64,000 nucleotides of DNA from Streptomyces sp. DG2A-72 (GTDB taxonomy: Bacteria > Actinomycetota > Actinomycetes > Streptomycetales > Streptomycetaceae). The stretch covers positions 3,372,001-3,436,000 of the forward strand of contig NZ_JASTLC010000001.1 of NCBI RefSeq assembly GCF_030499575.1, in the 5' to 3' direction. The notes under the pieces are model-generated. The model was not told the origin of the DNA and made no database searches. It saw only the letters and a list, made by a program, of their open reading frames with translations. Position numbers and translations under genes: made by a program. Positions 44,179 to 54,596 of the stretch are shown in pieces (the stretch's first letter is position 1; each line of letters starts with the position of its first letter).

Positions 44179-44622
44179 CTAGAAGAAACCGCAGGTCGGC
44201 GCCGACGAGTTCGGGGCGGGGGCGCCTTCCGCGCCGCTCGGCACCGAGATCTCCAGACGGGTGCCGTCGGGGTCGTGGAAGAAGATGCCGCCGGAGGCCG
44301 CGCCCTCGCCGTGGGCCACGACACCGTCGTACGCGAAGTCCACGCCGTACCCCCGCAGGGCCGTCTCGTACTCCCTGACCTGCTCGATCGAGTCCGCTTC
44401 GAGGGCGAGGTGGTGCAGGCCAGCCCGCTCGCTTTCGTACGCCCCCTGCGCCTGCTGCCAGAGGGTGAGGACGAGGTGTCCGTCCGCGCCCAGGAACGCG
44501 TATCGCCGGTCGTCCTCCTTGCCCTCCGCGATCAGGCCGAAGCCCAGGACGTCCCGGTAGAAGGCGAGCGAGCGGTCGAGGTCGGTGACGTTCAGGCCGA
44601 GGTGGCCGGTGCGCAAGGTCAT
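44179..44622 (-). CDS. Glyoxalase/VOC-family protein
   Basis: This 147-residue VOC-fold protein begins MTLRTGHLGLNVTDLDRSLAFY, with the metal His, then LHHLALEADSIEQV (second His) and FFHDPDGTRLEI (Glu ligand). This is the pattern of dioxygenases, glyoxalases and fosfomycin-type resistance proteins. The ATG at 44622 follows AAGGGGA. It is the first gene of a two-gene operon with the PNPOx-fold gene and is divergent from the CGNR zinc-finger gene. Confidence 0.9.
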   Translation of the reverse strand: MTLRTGHLGLNVTDLDRSLAFYRDVLGFGLIAEGKEDDRRYAFLGADGHLVLTLWQQAQGAYESERAGLHHLALEADSIEQVREYETALRGYGVDFAYDGVVAHGEGAASGGIFFHDPDGTRLEISVPSGAEGAPAPNSSAPTCGFF

Positions 44623-44649
44623 GGCTGTCCCCTTCAGCAGATCCAAGAT

Positions 44650-44720
44650 CTAACCGTTGACATCGAGATTAGAGGTTAGGGTCGAATGCGTCAACCGATC
44701 ACGTACTCTTGAGCGGTTAG
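44650..44720. promoter_or_regulatory. Candidate operators between the VOC and CGNR genes
   Basis: CTAACCG (44650-44656) and its inverse CGGTTAG (44714-44720) flank a third related site AGGTTAG (44673-44679). CGTTGAC and GTCAACCG also occur. The repeats span the divergent promoter region, suggesting a shared regulator. Confidence 0.5.
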
Positions 44721-44739
44721 CAGAGAAGGGAGCCACCTC

Positions 44740-45270
44740 ATGTCCGCCGACCCCCGCCCGCTCACCGGCGAACCGCTCTCCCTCGACCTGCTCAACACGC
44801 GGTGGATGCGGGAGGGCGCCGTGCAGGACCTGCTGACCGGCACCGACGGGCTCGCGGTGTGGCTCGCGGCGAACCGGCTCGACGCCGACGCCGATGCCGC
44901 GACGCTCCGGCACGTCCTCCAGGCGCGCGACGCGCTCGCCGCAGTGGTCGACGGATCGCTCACCGAAGGTGCCGCGGCCGTCGACGCCGTGCTCGCGCAC
45001 GGGCGGATCCGGGCGACGCTCAGCGCCGATGGCCCCGGAGAGCTGCCCGAGTTCCGCGACGGCTCCTGGGGGCCCGCCTGGCTCGCCGCGCGCGACTACC
45101 TGGAGCTGCTCGCCACCGCGCCGGACCGGATCCGGCGCTGTGCCCACGGCGCCTGCATCCTGCACTTCTTCGACACGTCACGGAACGGCACCCGCCGCTG
45201 GTGCTCGATGGCGGCCTGCGGCAACCGGGCGAAGGCCTCCCGGCATTACGCGCGGTCGAAGGAAGGCTGA
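44740..45270 (+). CDS. CGNR zinc-finger (ABATE-domain) protein
   Basis: This 176-residue protein has an N-terminal ABATE domain (LTGEPLSLDLLNTRWM) and a C-terminal zinc finger: CAHGACILHFFDTSRNGTRRWCSMAACGNRAKASRHYAR, cited here by its parts CAHGAC, RRWCSMAACGNR and HYAR. The CGNR motif is typical of small actinobacterial DNA-binding proteins thought to be stress regulators. It is divergent from the VOC/PNPOx operon, so it is the natural candidate to control it through the repeats in between. Confidence 0.9.
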   Translation: MSADPRPLTGEPLSLDLLNTRWMREGAVQDLLTGTDGLAVWLAANRLDADADAATLRHVLQARDALAAVVDGSLTEGAAAVDAVLAHGRIRATLSADGPGELPEFRDGSWGPAWLAARDYLELLATAPDRIRRCAHGACILHFFDTSRNGTRRWCSMAACGNRAKASRHYARSKEG

Positions 45271-45511
45271 AGGACAGCCTGAAGGGCGGCAGCCTGAACG
45301 GGTGGGCGACTTGGCGTCGTTCGCGAGGTATACCCGTAAAGGCCATCGCGGGTTTTCCCCATACATGCATATCGTTTCGGTCAACACTCCCCAAACATCT
45401 GTCCCTTGCGTAAAGCTGTGCGATCGTCCGGGGTCGCATTCCGGACCAACGTGACCGAGGTTGACCGGCCCGGTCACGCCACGATCGTTCCTTTACCTAC
45501 AAGGGATGCCG

Positions 45512-48500
45512 ATGACCCTCACCCCCCAGCGCGATCCGATATCGGGTGCAAGACATGTGGCCCGCATAGCCGTGGCCGCGGGTCTCGTCGCCGCGCTCTC
45601 CGCGGCCGGGCCGATACCCATGGCCATGTCCGCCGACCAGGCCGCGCCCGCGGCCGACCCCACCGTCAAGTCCGCCCACGACAAGCTCGGTTCGGACGAC
45701 GCCGATCTGCTCGCCGAGGCGAAGGCCGACGGCGCCAAGACGGTCACGATGATGGTGGCCACGGCCCCCGGCAAGACCGAGCAGGTCGCCGAGCAGCTCG
45801 ACGCGGTCAAGGGCGGCCTGGTGGGCCGTACGTACGACAAGCTCGGCTACGTCCGTGCCACCGTCCCCACCGCGAAGGCCGACTCGGCCATCGCCGCCGC
45901 CACGAAGCTGTCCTCCGTGCACGGCATCGACCTGCGCGAGGAGATACCCCTCGACGACCCGACGCCGAGCGCCCACACGGCGAAGAACTCGGCGGCCACG
46001 GGCACTTACCCGGCCCCGGGCAAGAAGACTCCCGCCGAGAACCCGTACAACCCGTCCTTCGAGACGGGCGCCGTCGACTTCGTGGACGAGCACCCGAAGT
46101 CGGACGGCCGCGGTATCACCATCGGCATCCTGGACTCGGGCGTGGACCTCGCCCACCCGGCGCTGCGGAAGACCACCACCGGCGAGCGCAAGATCGTCGA
46201 CTGGGTGACGGCGACCGACCCGGTCGTGGACGCCGACCGCACCTGGCGCCCGATGACCACCTCGGTGTCCGGGCCGACCTTCACCTACCAGAGCAAGACC
46301 TGGACGGCGCCCGCGGGCTCGTACCGGATCAGCACGTTCCTGGAGTCGTACACCACCGGCGGCGACGCGGCGGGCGACGCGAACCGGGACGGCGACAAGA
46401 CCGACTCGTGGGGCGTCCTCTACGACGCCGCGGCCGGCACGGTCCGCGTCGACCTGAACAACAACCACGACTTCGGTGACGACACCCCGATGAAGCCGTA
46501 CAAGGACGGCTTCCAGATCGGGTACTTCGGCACCGACGACCCGGCCACCGACGTCGCCGAGCGCCAGCCGTTCGTGGTCGAGATCCGCAAGGACGTCGTC
46601 TACAACGCGGCCGGCGCGAAGGCCGACTTCGTCAACATCGGCGTCATCGAGTCCGAGCACGGCACGCACGTCGCCGGTATCACCGCCGCCAACGGCCTGT
46701 TCGGCGGCAAGATGAACGGCCAGGCCCCGGGCGCGAAGCTCGTCTCGTCCCGTGCCTGCACCTGGTCCGGCGGCTGCACCAACGTCGCGCTCACCGAGGG
46801 CATGATCGACCTCGTCACCAAGCGCGGCGTCGACATCGTCAACATGTCGATCGGCGGCCTGCCCACGCTCAACAACGGCAACAACGCGCGCGCCGAGCTG
46901 TACACGCGCCTCATCGACGAGTACGGCGTGCAGCTCGTGATCTCCGCGGGCAACTCCGGCCCCGGCACGAACACCATCGGCGACCCCGCCCTGGCCGACA
47001 AGGTCATCTCGGTCGGCGCGACCGTCTCCAAGCAGACGTGGGCCGCCAACTACGGCTCGGCGGTGCGGAAGTCGTACGCCATGATGCCGTTCTCCTCCCG
47101 CGGCCCGCGTGAGGACGGCGGCTTCACGCCGACGCTCTCCGCGCCCGGTGCCGCGATCAACACCATCCAGACCTGGCTGCCGGGCGCCCCGGTCGCCGAG
47201 GCGGGCTACTCGCTGCCGGCCGGCTACGGCATGCTCCAGGGCACCTCGATGGCGTCCCCGCAGGCGGCGGGCGCGAGCGCGCTGCTGCTGAGTGCCGCCA
47301 AGCAGAAGGGCATCGCCCTCACCCCGGCGAAGCTGCGCACCGCCCTGAACTCGACCGCCGAGCACATCCCCGGTGTGCAGGCCTACGAGGAGGGCGCGGG
47401 CCTGATCAACATCGTGGACGCCTGGGACTCCATCAAGGACGGCGCCACCGCCCACGACTACACCGTCAAGGCGCCGGTCGACACCGCGTTGGACTCCGAG
47501 CTGAAGACGCCCGGCTTCGGTACCGGCCTGTACGACCGTGAGGGCGGCCTGAAGGCGGGCCAGAAGAAGACGTACGACGTCACGATCACCCGTACGTCCG
47601 GCGCGGACCGGCCGCTGCGGCACGAGCTGGACTTCGAGAACAACGCGGGCGACACCTTCAAGATCGTCGGCTCCGACGACGTCAAGCTGCCGCTGAACCA
47701 GCCGGTGACCGTCAAGGTCCAGGCCACGCCCAAGAGCGCGGGCATCAAGAGCGCGATCCTCGAGATCGACGACCCGCGCACCGAGGGCATCGACAAGCAG
47801 GCCATGAGCACCGTCGTGGTCTCGGCGCCGCTGAAGTACACCTACTCCGCGTCCGGTTCGGTGCAGCGCAACAGCTCGAAGTCGTACTTCGTGACCGTGC
47901 CCGAGGGCGCGAAGGCGCTGGAGGTCGCGATCGGCGGGCTGAAGGGCAAGAGCCAGACCCGGTTCATCGCCATCCACCCGTACGGCGTTCCGGTCGACCC
48001 GACGTCGACGATCAACTGCTACCCGAACTACTCCAACCCGGACAGCGCTCCCTGCCGCCCCGACGTGCGCTCGTACGCCGAGCCGAAGGCCGGCGTCTGG
48101 GAGATCGAGGTCGAGTCGCGCCGTACGTCGCCGCTGCTCGACAACCCGTACAAGCTGGACGTCGCCGTCTACGGCGCGGCCTTCGACCCCGAGGTCGTGA
48201 CCGTGCCCGAGGCCAAGGTCGGCACCCCGGTCGAGGCGTCCTGGAAGGCGACCAACAAGCTCGCCGCCCTGGACGGCAAGCTGGCCGGCGGCCCGCTCGG
48301 CTCGTCGAAGACGGCCCGCCCGACCATCGCGAACGGCGTGACCCAGACCAGCACGGTCGAGGTGCCCGAGGGCGCCACGTCGCTGGACGTCGCCATCGGC
48401 AACGTCTCCGACGGGGCGGCCGACCTGGACCTGGTGGTGCTCGACGCCGCCGGCGACGAGGTCGGCAGCTCGGCCGACGGTGACTCGGAGGAGTCCGTCT

Positions 48501-48799
48501 CGGTGCCGAAGCCGGCCGCCGGGACGTACACCGTCCAGGTCATCGGCTACTCGGTGCCGTCCGGTTCCACGGCGTACGACTACCAGGACGTGTTCTTCTC
48601 CACCGTCCTCGGCAGCGTCACCGTCGACAACGCGCCGGTGAAGCTCGGTACGGGCGACTCGGCGACCGTCTCGGCGAGCGTCACCGCCGCGGCGGCCGCT
48701 CCGGAGGGCCGTGAGTTCTTCGGCCAGGTCCAGCTGGTCAACGCGCGCGGCACGGTCGCGGGCGTGGGCAGCGTGAAGATCGAGAAGGTCACGCCGTAG
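45512..48799 (+). CDS. Secreted subtilisin-like (S8) peptidase
   Basis: This is a 1095-residue exported serine peptidase. It has a signal peptide (about residues 1-36), an inhibitor-like propeptide, and an S8 domain. The active-site triad is Asp in IGILDSGVDLAHP, His in SEHGTHVAG and Ser in GTSMASPQ, with the oxyanion Asn in SAGNSGPG. A long insert (about 170 residues) separates Asp and His. C-terminal beta domains (about residues 650-1095) include a prepeptidase-type repeat. The ATG at 45512 is preferred over 45506 because AAGGG is 6 bases before it. Confidence 0.93.
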   Translation: MTLTPQRDPISGARHVARIAVAAGLVAALSAAGPIPMAMSADQAAPAADPTVKSAHDKLGSDDADLLAEAKADGAKTVTMMVATAPGKTEQVAEQLDAVKGGLVGRTYDKLGYVRATVPTAKADSAIAAATKLSSVHGIDLREEIPLDDPTPSAHTAKNSAATGTYPAPGKKTPAENPYNPSFETGAVDFVDEHPKSDGRGITIGILDSGVDLAHPALRKTTTGERKIVDWVTATDPVVDADRTWRPMTTSVSGPTFTYQSKTWTAPAGSYRISTFLESYTTGGDAAGDANRDGDKTDSWGVLYDAAAGTVRVDLNNNHDFGDDTPMKPYKDGFQIGYFGTDDPATDVAERQPFVVEIRKDVVYNAAGAKADFVNIGVIESEHGTHVAGITAANGLFGGKMNGQAPGAKLVSSRACTWSGGCTNVALTEGMIDLVTKRGVDIVNMSIGGLPTLNNGNNARAELYTRLIDEYGVQLVISAGNSGPGTNTIGDPALADKVISVGATVSKQTWAANYGSAVRKSYAMMPFSSRGPREDGGFTPTLSAPGAAINTIQTWLPGAPVAEAGYSLPAGYGMLQGTSMASPQAAGASALLLSAAKQKGIALTPAKLRTALNSTAEHIPGVQAYEEGAGLINIVDAWDSIKDGATAHDYTVKAPVDTALDSELKTPGFGTGLYDREGGLKAGQKKTYDVTITRTSGADRPLRHELDFENNAGDTFKIVGSDDVKLPLNQPVTVKVQATPKSAGIKSAILEIDDPRTEGIDKQAMSTVVVSAPLKYTYSASGSVQRNSSKSYFVTVPEGAKALEVAIGGLKGKSQTRFIAIHPYGVPVDPTSTINCYPNYSNPDSAPCRPDVRSYAEPKAGVWEIEVESRRTSPLLDNPYKLDVAVYGAAFDPEVVTVPEAKVGTPVEASWKATNKLAALDGKLAGGPLGSSKTARPTIANGVTQTSTVEVPEGATSLDVAIGNVSDGAADLDLVVLDAAGDEVGSSADGDSEESVSVPKPAAGTYTVQVIGYSVPSGSTAYDYQDVFFSTVLGSVTVDNAPVKLGTGDSATVSASVTAAAAAPEGREFFGQVQLVNARGTVAGVGSVKIEKVTP

Positions 48800-48813
48800 T
48801 TGTTACGGCTGCT

Positions 48814-48846
48814 GGGGCGGGCGTCCTTTCGGGCGCCCGCCCCTTT
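48814..48846 (+). terminator. Terminator of the S8 peptidase gene
   Basis: Arms GGGGCGGGCG (48814-48823) and CGCCCGCCCC (48834-48843), a 10-base loop and a T-rich tail. Confidence 0.8.
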
Positions 48847-48853
48847 CTCTTTC

Positions 48854-49594
48854 TCATTCGCAGGTGAGGGTGCGGGACTCGGGCAGGGCCCTGGTGATCC
48901 AGGCGCGTTCGCGGGCGATGTCCTTCCTGCCGACGGCCCACATGTCGGGCGAGGCCGCGTTCCGCGGGAGGCCGATCAGGGCGTGGTCGCCCTTGTTGAG
49001 AATGTCCTCGTCCATGACGAAGACGACCTCGTCCTCGCCCTTGGCGGGCTTGTAGGAGCGGGTGACGTCCAGGGTGACGCGTTCCTGTGCGGTGCCGGGG
49101 ACCGGCACCACGGCGGTGACCGTGCCCTCGACGACGAGGTGGGCGCAGGCGAGGTAGCGGGCGCGGCTCTTCGACAGGCTCTCCGCCTTTCCCGAGCTGT
49201 CGCTCTCCGCCTTCCCCGAGCTGTCAGAGGCGCTGGCTTCCGCCACCGTGCCACTGCCGCTGTCGTCCGTCCCCGACCCGGCCTGCACGACAAGCCACCC
49301 CATCCCCGCGAACAGCGAGGCGGCACACGCCACCGCGAGTCCGCCCAGCGCGAACCTCAGCGTCCGGCGCCCCCGCTGCCGTACCGCTGGAGCGGGTTTC
49401 TCGGCCTTCTTCTTCGCCGGCTCGGCGGCCAGCGCGTCCCCGATGGCCCCCAACTGCTCGCGCAGCAGCTCCAGATCGGCGAGTGCCGACTCGTGCTCGG
49501 TCATGAAGGCGGCGTCCGCGCGGGCCTCGTCCGTCAGCGGCTCGTCGGTGAGCGCGGCCATCAGCGCGTCGGTGCCGTTGTGTTCGGCGGTCAT
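48854..49594 (-). CDS. Probable membrane anti-sigma factor
   Basis: This 246-residue protein has a cytoplasmic N-terminal helical part (about residues 1-60: DALMAALTDEPL, LADLELLREQLGAIGDAL), a transmembrane helix (about residues 80-104), a linker with a direct repeat DSSGKAES x2, and an extracytoplasmic domain of about 110 residues with two cysteines. There is no HxxxCxxC zinc motif. It begins directly after the sigma-factor gene (stop at 49596, ATG at 49594), so it is most likely its cognate anti-sigma; the family itself is not named with certainty. Confidence 0.75.
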   Translation of the reverse strand: MTAEHNGTDALMAALTDEPLTDEARADAAFMTEHESALADLELLREQLGAIGDALAAEPAKKKAEKPAPAVRQRGRRTLRFALGGLAVACAASLFAGMGWLVVQAGSGTDDSGSGTVAEASASDSSGKAESDSSGKAESLSKSRARYLACAHLVVEGTVTAVVPVPGTAQERVTLDVTRSYKPAKGEDEVVFVMDEDILNKGDHALIGLPRNAASPDMWAVGRKDIARERAWITRALPESRTLTCE

Positions 49595-49595
49595 G

Positions 49596-50117
49596 TCACA
49601 CCACCTCGTCCTCGTGCAGGCGGGCGCGCAGAGCCCGTACCGCCGTGTGCAGCCTGCTCTTGACCGTGCCTTCCGGGATGCCGAGTTCGTCGGCTATCGA
49701 ACGGACGGGCAGATCGGCGTAGAAACGCAGGACGAGGACCTGGCGCTGGGAGTCGGGCAGCTCGTCCAGGCCCTGGGCGACGGCGAGGGAGAGCACGCTG
49801 GTGTCCTCGCCGGAGGGGTGCTCCAGCTGGCGCAGGGAGGCCAGGCGCTCGCCGAGCCGTTCCTGGCGGCGCTTTGCGCGGTGCCAGTCCATGGCGAGGT
49901 TGGAGGCGACCACGGCCGCCCATGCGGAGACGTCGCGCGGGGCCTCGTACCCCTTCGCCGCCCGCTCCAGCAGCCGCAGGCGGACCTGCTGCACCCCGTC
50001 CGGCAGGTCCGTCTGCGGCACACCGCCCAGCGCGAGCACCGCCCGCACCCGGCGTTCCTGAGCCGCGTCCAGAGGATCATCGCCCCCCTGGTCACGGCGG
50101 GCCTTTCTGCGCAGCAC
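49596..50117 (-). CDS. ECF RNA polymerase sigma factor
   Basis: This 173-residue sigma-70-family factor of the SigE-like ECF type has region 2 (about residues 40-85: DGVQQVRLRLLERA, WAAVVASNLAMDWHRAK) and region 4 (about residues 115-165: LDELPDSQRQVLVLRFYADL, SIADELGIPEGTVKSRLH). The start is GTG at 50117 after GGGGGTGG. It is followed by the probable anti-sigma gene, with which it is coupled. Confidence 0.9.
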   Translation of the reverse strand: MLRRKARRDQGGDDPLDAAQERRVRAVLALGGVPQTDLPDGVQQVRLRLLERAAKGYEAPRDVSAWAAVVASNLAMDWHRAKRRQERLGERLASLRQLEHPSGEDTSVLSLAVAQGLDELPDSQRQVLVLRFYADLPVRSIADELGIPEGTVKSRLHTAVRALRARLHEDEVV

Positions 50118-50289
50118 AAGCCACCCCCCTCACCGCGTTTCCTCTACGACGCCGCAGCGCACGGAAACGTTCGGCGGATCCTCGGGAAATCTGCCCGAGG
50201 CGTACGTCACACTGCCCGGTGTTCCACTCCTCGGGCATGGAGCGCAAAGAATTGGACAGGCGGACCGGGGTCGGCCGCATGATGGATAA

Positions 50290-51342
<1,053 letters not shown>

Positions 51343-51376
51343 CCGGCAGCAAGGGCCCTGCCGCGCTCAAGGGCCC

Positions 51377-51847
51377 CTAGGGCCTGCGCACCTCGTAGTA
51401 GAAGCAGCCGTACTCGACGGCCCGGACGTGGACCAGCGCCACGGCCGGGTCGTCGAATGCGTTCGTGAGGGCCGTCTCGAAGTCCCGCTCCACGAGCTCT
51501 CCGCCCAGGATGTGCCCCTCGGCGGAGTAGCGCCGCAGCGCACGGCGGGAGTTGGTGAACGGCAGGGCGTCGTCCTCCGGGCCGGGGCATTCCCCCGCGT
51601 GGACGAACACCGGGCCCTGCTCGTCGTACGCCCCCGGAGCCGCGCCCGTCCGGGCCGCCCAGCGGCGCAGCGGGGCGTAGGAGACCAGAGCGATCCTCTC
51701 GCCCGGCTCGCTGTGGCGCAGGCAGCAGCGCAGCGGGGCGCCGCCCTCCTCGTCCGTCACGGGAACCATCTCGCGGCCCTGATCGTCAGCAGAACGCAGC
51801 TCCTTCAGCACCGGTGCCTCGATCGGTCGTGCGATGTACGTCGTCAT
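51377..51847 (-). CDS. DUF1203 domain protein
   Basis: This 156-residue protein matches DUF1203: a central RCCLRHSEPGERIALVSYAPL, then GPVFVHAGECPGP and the ending ALRRYSAEGHILGG ... VALVHVRAVEYGCFYYEVRRP. These proteins are cytoplasmic and widespread, but their function is unknown. The gene is convergent with asd and divergent from the second pepN gene. Confidence 0.82.
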   Translation of the reverse strand: MTTYIARPIEAPVLKELRSADDQGREMVPVTDEEGGAPLRCCLRHSEPGERIALVSYAPLRRWAARTGAAPGAYDEQGPVFVHAGECPGPEDDALPFTNSRRALRRYSAEGHILGGELVERDFETALTNAFDDPAVALVHVRAVEYGCFYYEVRRP

Positions 51848-51968
51848 GTACGCCAGGCTCCCGTTCGTACCGCCTGTTCACCGGCGGGAACCGGACATCG
51901 CGTTTCTCTCAGGTCCCATGGAAGGATGACTGAACCGCCGAAGCCACCCATATCGAGGAGATGACCGC

Positions 51969-54539
51969 GTGCCTGGCACAAACCTGACTCGCGAAGAGGC
52001 GCAGCAGCGAGCCAAGCTGCTCAGCGTTGACTCGTACGAGATCGATCTCGACCTCTCCGGCGCGCAGGAGGGCGGTACCTACCGGTCCGTGACCACGGTG
52101 CGCTTCGACGTCGCCGAAACCGGCGCGGAGTCCTTCATCGACCTGGTCGCCCCGACCGTCCACGAGATCACGCTCAACGGGGATCCGCTGGATGCCGACG
52201 AGGTGTTCAAGGACTCCCGGATCGCCCTGCCGGGGCTGCTGGAAGGCCGCAACATCCTCCGTGTCGTTGCCGACTGCGCGTACACCAACACCGGAGAGGG
52301 CCTGCACCGGTTCGTCGACCCGGTCGACAACCAGGCCTACCTCTACACCCAGTTCGAGGTGCCGGACGCCCGGCGGGTCTTCGCCTCCTTCGAGCAGCCG
52401 GACCTGAAGGCCACGTTCCAGTTCACCGTGAAGGCGCCGACGGGCTGGACGGTCGTCTCCAACTCGCCGACGCCGGAGCCCAAGGACGACACCTGGGTCT
52501 TCGAGCCGACGCCGCGGATCTCGACGTACATCACGGCGCTCATCGTCGGGCCGTACCACTCCGTGCACAGCGTGTACGAGAAGAACGGGCAGTCCGTCCC
52601 GCTCGGCATCTACTGCCGCCCCTCCCTCGCCGAGTTCCTCGACTCGGACGCGATCTTCGAGGTGACCCGGCAGGGCTTCGACTGGTTCCAGGAGAAGTTC
52701 GACTACACGTACCCGTTCAAGAAGTACGACCAGCTGTTCGTGCCGGAGTTCAACGCGGGCGCGATGGAGAACGCGGGCGCGGTGACGATCCGCGACCAGT
52801 ACGTGTTCCGGTCGAAGGTGACCGACGCCGCGTACGAGGTGCGGGCCGAGACGATCCTGCACGAGCTGGCCCACATGTGGTTCGGCGACCTGGTCACCAT
52901 GGAGTGGTGGAACGACCTGTGGCTGAACGAGTCGTTCGCCACGTACACGTCCATCGCCTGCCAGGCGTACTCCCCCGAGTTGCGCTGGCCGCACTCCTGG
53001 ACGACCTTCGCCAACTCCATGAAGACGTGGGCGTACCGCCAGGACCAGCTGCCCTCGACGCACCCGATCATGGCCGAGATCCGCGACCTCGACGACGTGC
53101 TCGTCAACTTCGACGGCATCACGTACGCGAAGGGCGCGAGCGTCCTCAAGCAGCTCGTCGCGTACGTCGGCATGGACGAGTTCTTCCGGGGCGTACAGGC
53201 GTACTTCAAGGCGCACGCGTACGGCAACACGCGCCTGTCGGACCTGCTCGGCGCGCTGGAGGAGACCTCCGGGCGCGACCTGAAGACCTGGTCGAAGCTG
53301 TGGCTGGAGACGGCCGGCATCAACATCCTGCGCCCGGAGATCGAGACGGACGACAGCGGCGTGATCACCTCCTTCGCGATCCGCCAGGAGGCCCCCGCGC
53401 TCCCGGCGGGCGCCAAGGGCGAGCCGACGCTGCGCCCGCACCGCATCGCGGTCGGCCTGTACGCGCTCGATGACGACAGCGGCAAGCTGCTGCGCGACGA
53501 GCGCGTGGAGCTGGACGTCGACGGCGAGCTGACGGCCGTACCGCAGCTGGTGGGCAAGCGCCGCCCGGACGTGGTCCTGCTCAACGACGACGACCTGTCG
53601 TACGCGAAGGTCCGCCTGGACGAGCAGTCCCTGTCCTTCGTCACGGACCACCTCGGCGACTTCGAGGCGTCGCTGCCGCGCGCCCTGTGCTGGGCGTCGG
53701 CGTGGGACATGACGCGGGACGCGGAACTCGCCACCCGCGACTACCTCTCCCTCGTGCTGTCCGGCATCGGCAAGGAGTCCGACATCGGTGTCGTGCAGTC
53801 GCTGCAGCGCCAGGTGAAGCTGGCGATCGACCTGTACGCCGACCCGGCCGCCCGCGAGGCCCTGCTCACCCGCTGGACCGACGCCACGCTGGCCCAGCTG
53901 CGGTCGGCGGAGCCGGGCGGCGACCACCAGCTGGCGTGGGCGCGGGCGTTCGCGGCGACGGCTCGTACGCCGGAGCAGCTGGACCTGCTGGAGGCGCTGC
54001 TGGACGGTTCGCAGACGATGGAGGGCCTGGCCGTCGACACCGAGCTGCGCTGGGCGTTCGTCCAGCGGCTCGCCGCCGTCGGCCGGTTCGACGAGGCGGA
54101 GATCGCGGGCGAGTACGAGCGGGACAAGACGGCGGCGGGCGAGCGGCACGCCGCCACCGCCCGCGCGGCCCGGCCCACTGTGGAGGCGAAGGCCGAGGCC
54201 TGGGCGTCGGTCATCGACTCCGACAAGCTGCCCAACGCCGTCCAGGAAGCCGTCATCTCGGGCTTCGTCCAGACCGACCAGCGCGAGCTGCTGGCCCCGT
54301 ACACCAACACGTTCTTCGAGGTCGTCAAGGGCATCTGGGAATCCCGCTCCCACGAGATCGCCCAGCAGATCGCCGTCGGCCTCTACCCGACCCTCCAGGT
54401 CTCCCCGGAAACCCTGGCCAAGACAGACACCTGGCTGACCTCCGCCGAGCCCAACGCGGCCCTGCGCCGGCTGGTCTCGGAGTCACGCGCGGGCGTGGAG
54501 CGCGCGCTGAAGGCACAGGCGGCGGACGCGGTGCAGTAG
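51969..54539 (+). CDS. pepN: Aminopeptidase N (M1 family), second copy
   Basis: This is an 856-residue M1 zinc aminopeptidase with the exopeptidase motif AGAMENAG (about residue 263) and the zinc site HELAHMWFGDLV followed by LWLNESFA (about residues 297-320). The sequence PGTNLTREEAQQRAKLL and the general layout match S. coelicolor PepN as I recall it. A GTG at 51969 follows GAGGAG at 8 bases. It is a paralogue of the gene at 32970; both have all catalytic residues. A terminator follows at 54558. Confidence 0.95.
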   Translation: MPGTNLTREEAQQRAKLLSVDSYEIDLDLSGAQEGGTYRSVTTVRFDVAETGAESFIDLVAPTVHEITLNGDPLDADEVFKDSRIALPGLLEGRNILRVVADCAYTNTGEGLHRFVDPVDNQAYLYTQFEVPDARRVFASFEQPDLKATFQFTVKAPTGWTVVSNSPTPEPKDDTWVFEPTPRISTYITALIVGPYHSVHSVYEKNGQSVPLGIYCRPSLAEFLDSDAIFEVTRQGFDWFQEKFDYTYPFKKYDQLFVPEFNAGAMENAGAVTIRDQYVFRSKVTDAAYEVRAETILHELAHMWFGDLVTMEWWNDLWLNESFATYTSIACQAYSPELRWPHSWTTFANSMKTWAYRQDQLPSTHPIMAEIRDLDDVLVNFDGITYAKGASVLKQLVAYVGMDEFFRGVQAYFKAHAYGNTRLSDLLGALEETSGRDLKTWSKLWLETAGINILRPEIETDDSGVITSFAIRQEAPALPAGAKGEPTLRPHRIAVGLYALDDDSGKLLRDERVELDVDGELTAVPQLVGKRRPDVVLLNDDDLSYAKVRLDEQSLSFVTDHLGDFEASLPRALCWASAWDMTRDAELATRDYLSLVLSGIGKESDIGVVQSLQRQVKLAIDLYADPAAREALLTRWTDATLAQLRSAEPGGDHQLAWARAFAATARTPEQLDLLEALLDGSQTMEGLAVDTELRWAFVQRLAAVGRFDEAEIAGEYERDKTAAGERHAATARAARPTVEAKAEAWASVIDSDKLPNAVQEAVISGFVQTDQRELLAPYTNTFFEVVKGIWESRSHEIAQQIAVGLYPTLQVSPETLAKTDTWLTSAEPNAALRRLVSESRAGVERALKAQAADAVQ

Positions 54540-54557
54540 TCCGTCGTACGTCGATGG

Positions 54558-54584
54558 GGGCGCCCGGCGCGATGCCGGGCGCCC
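54558..54584 (+). terminator. Terminator of pepN (second copy)
   Basis: Arms GGGCGCCCGGC (54558-54568) and GCCGGGCGCCC (54574-54584) with a 5-base loop GCGAT, followed by TCTTTC. Confidence 0.82.
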
Positions 54585-54596
54585 TCTTTCGTACGG

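Noticed and set aside
51909..54353. Long minus-strand frame opposite the second pepN
   Set aside because: Same reason: a shadow of a certain gene, with a composition typical of antisense reading in Streptomyces.
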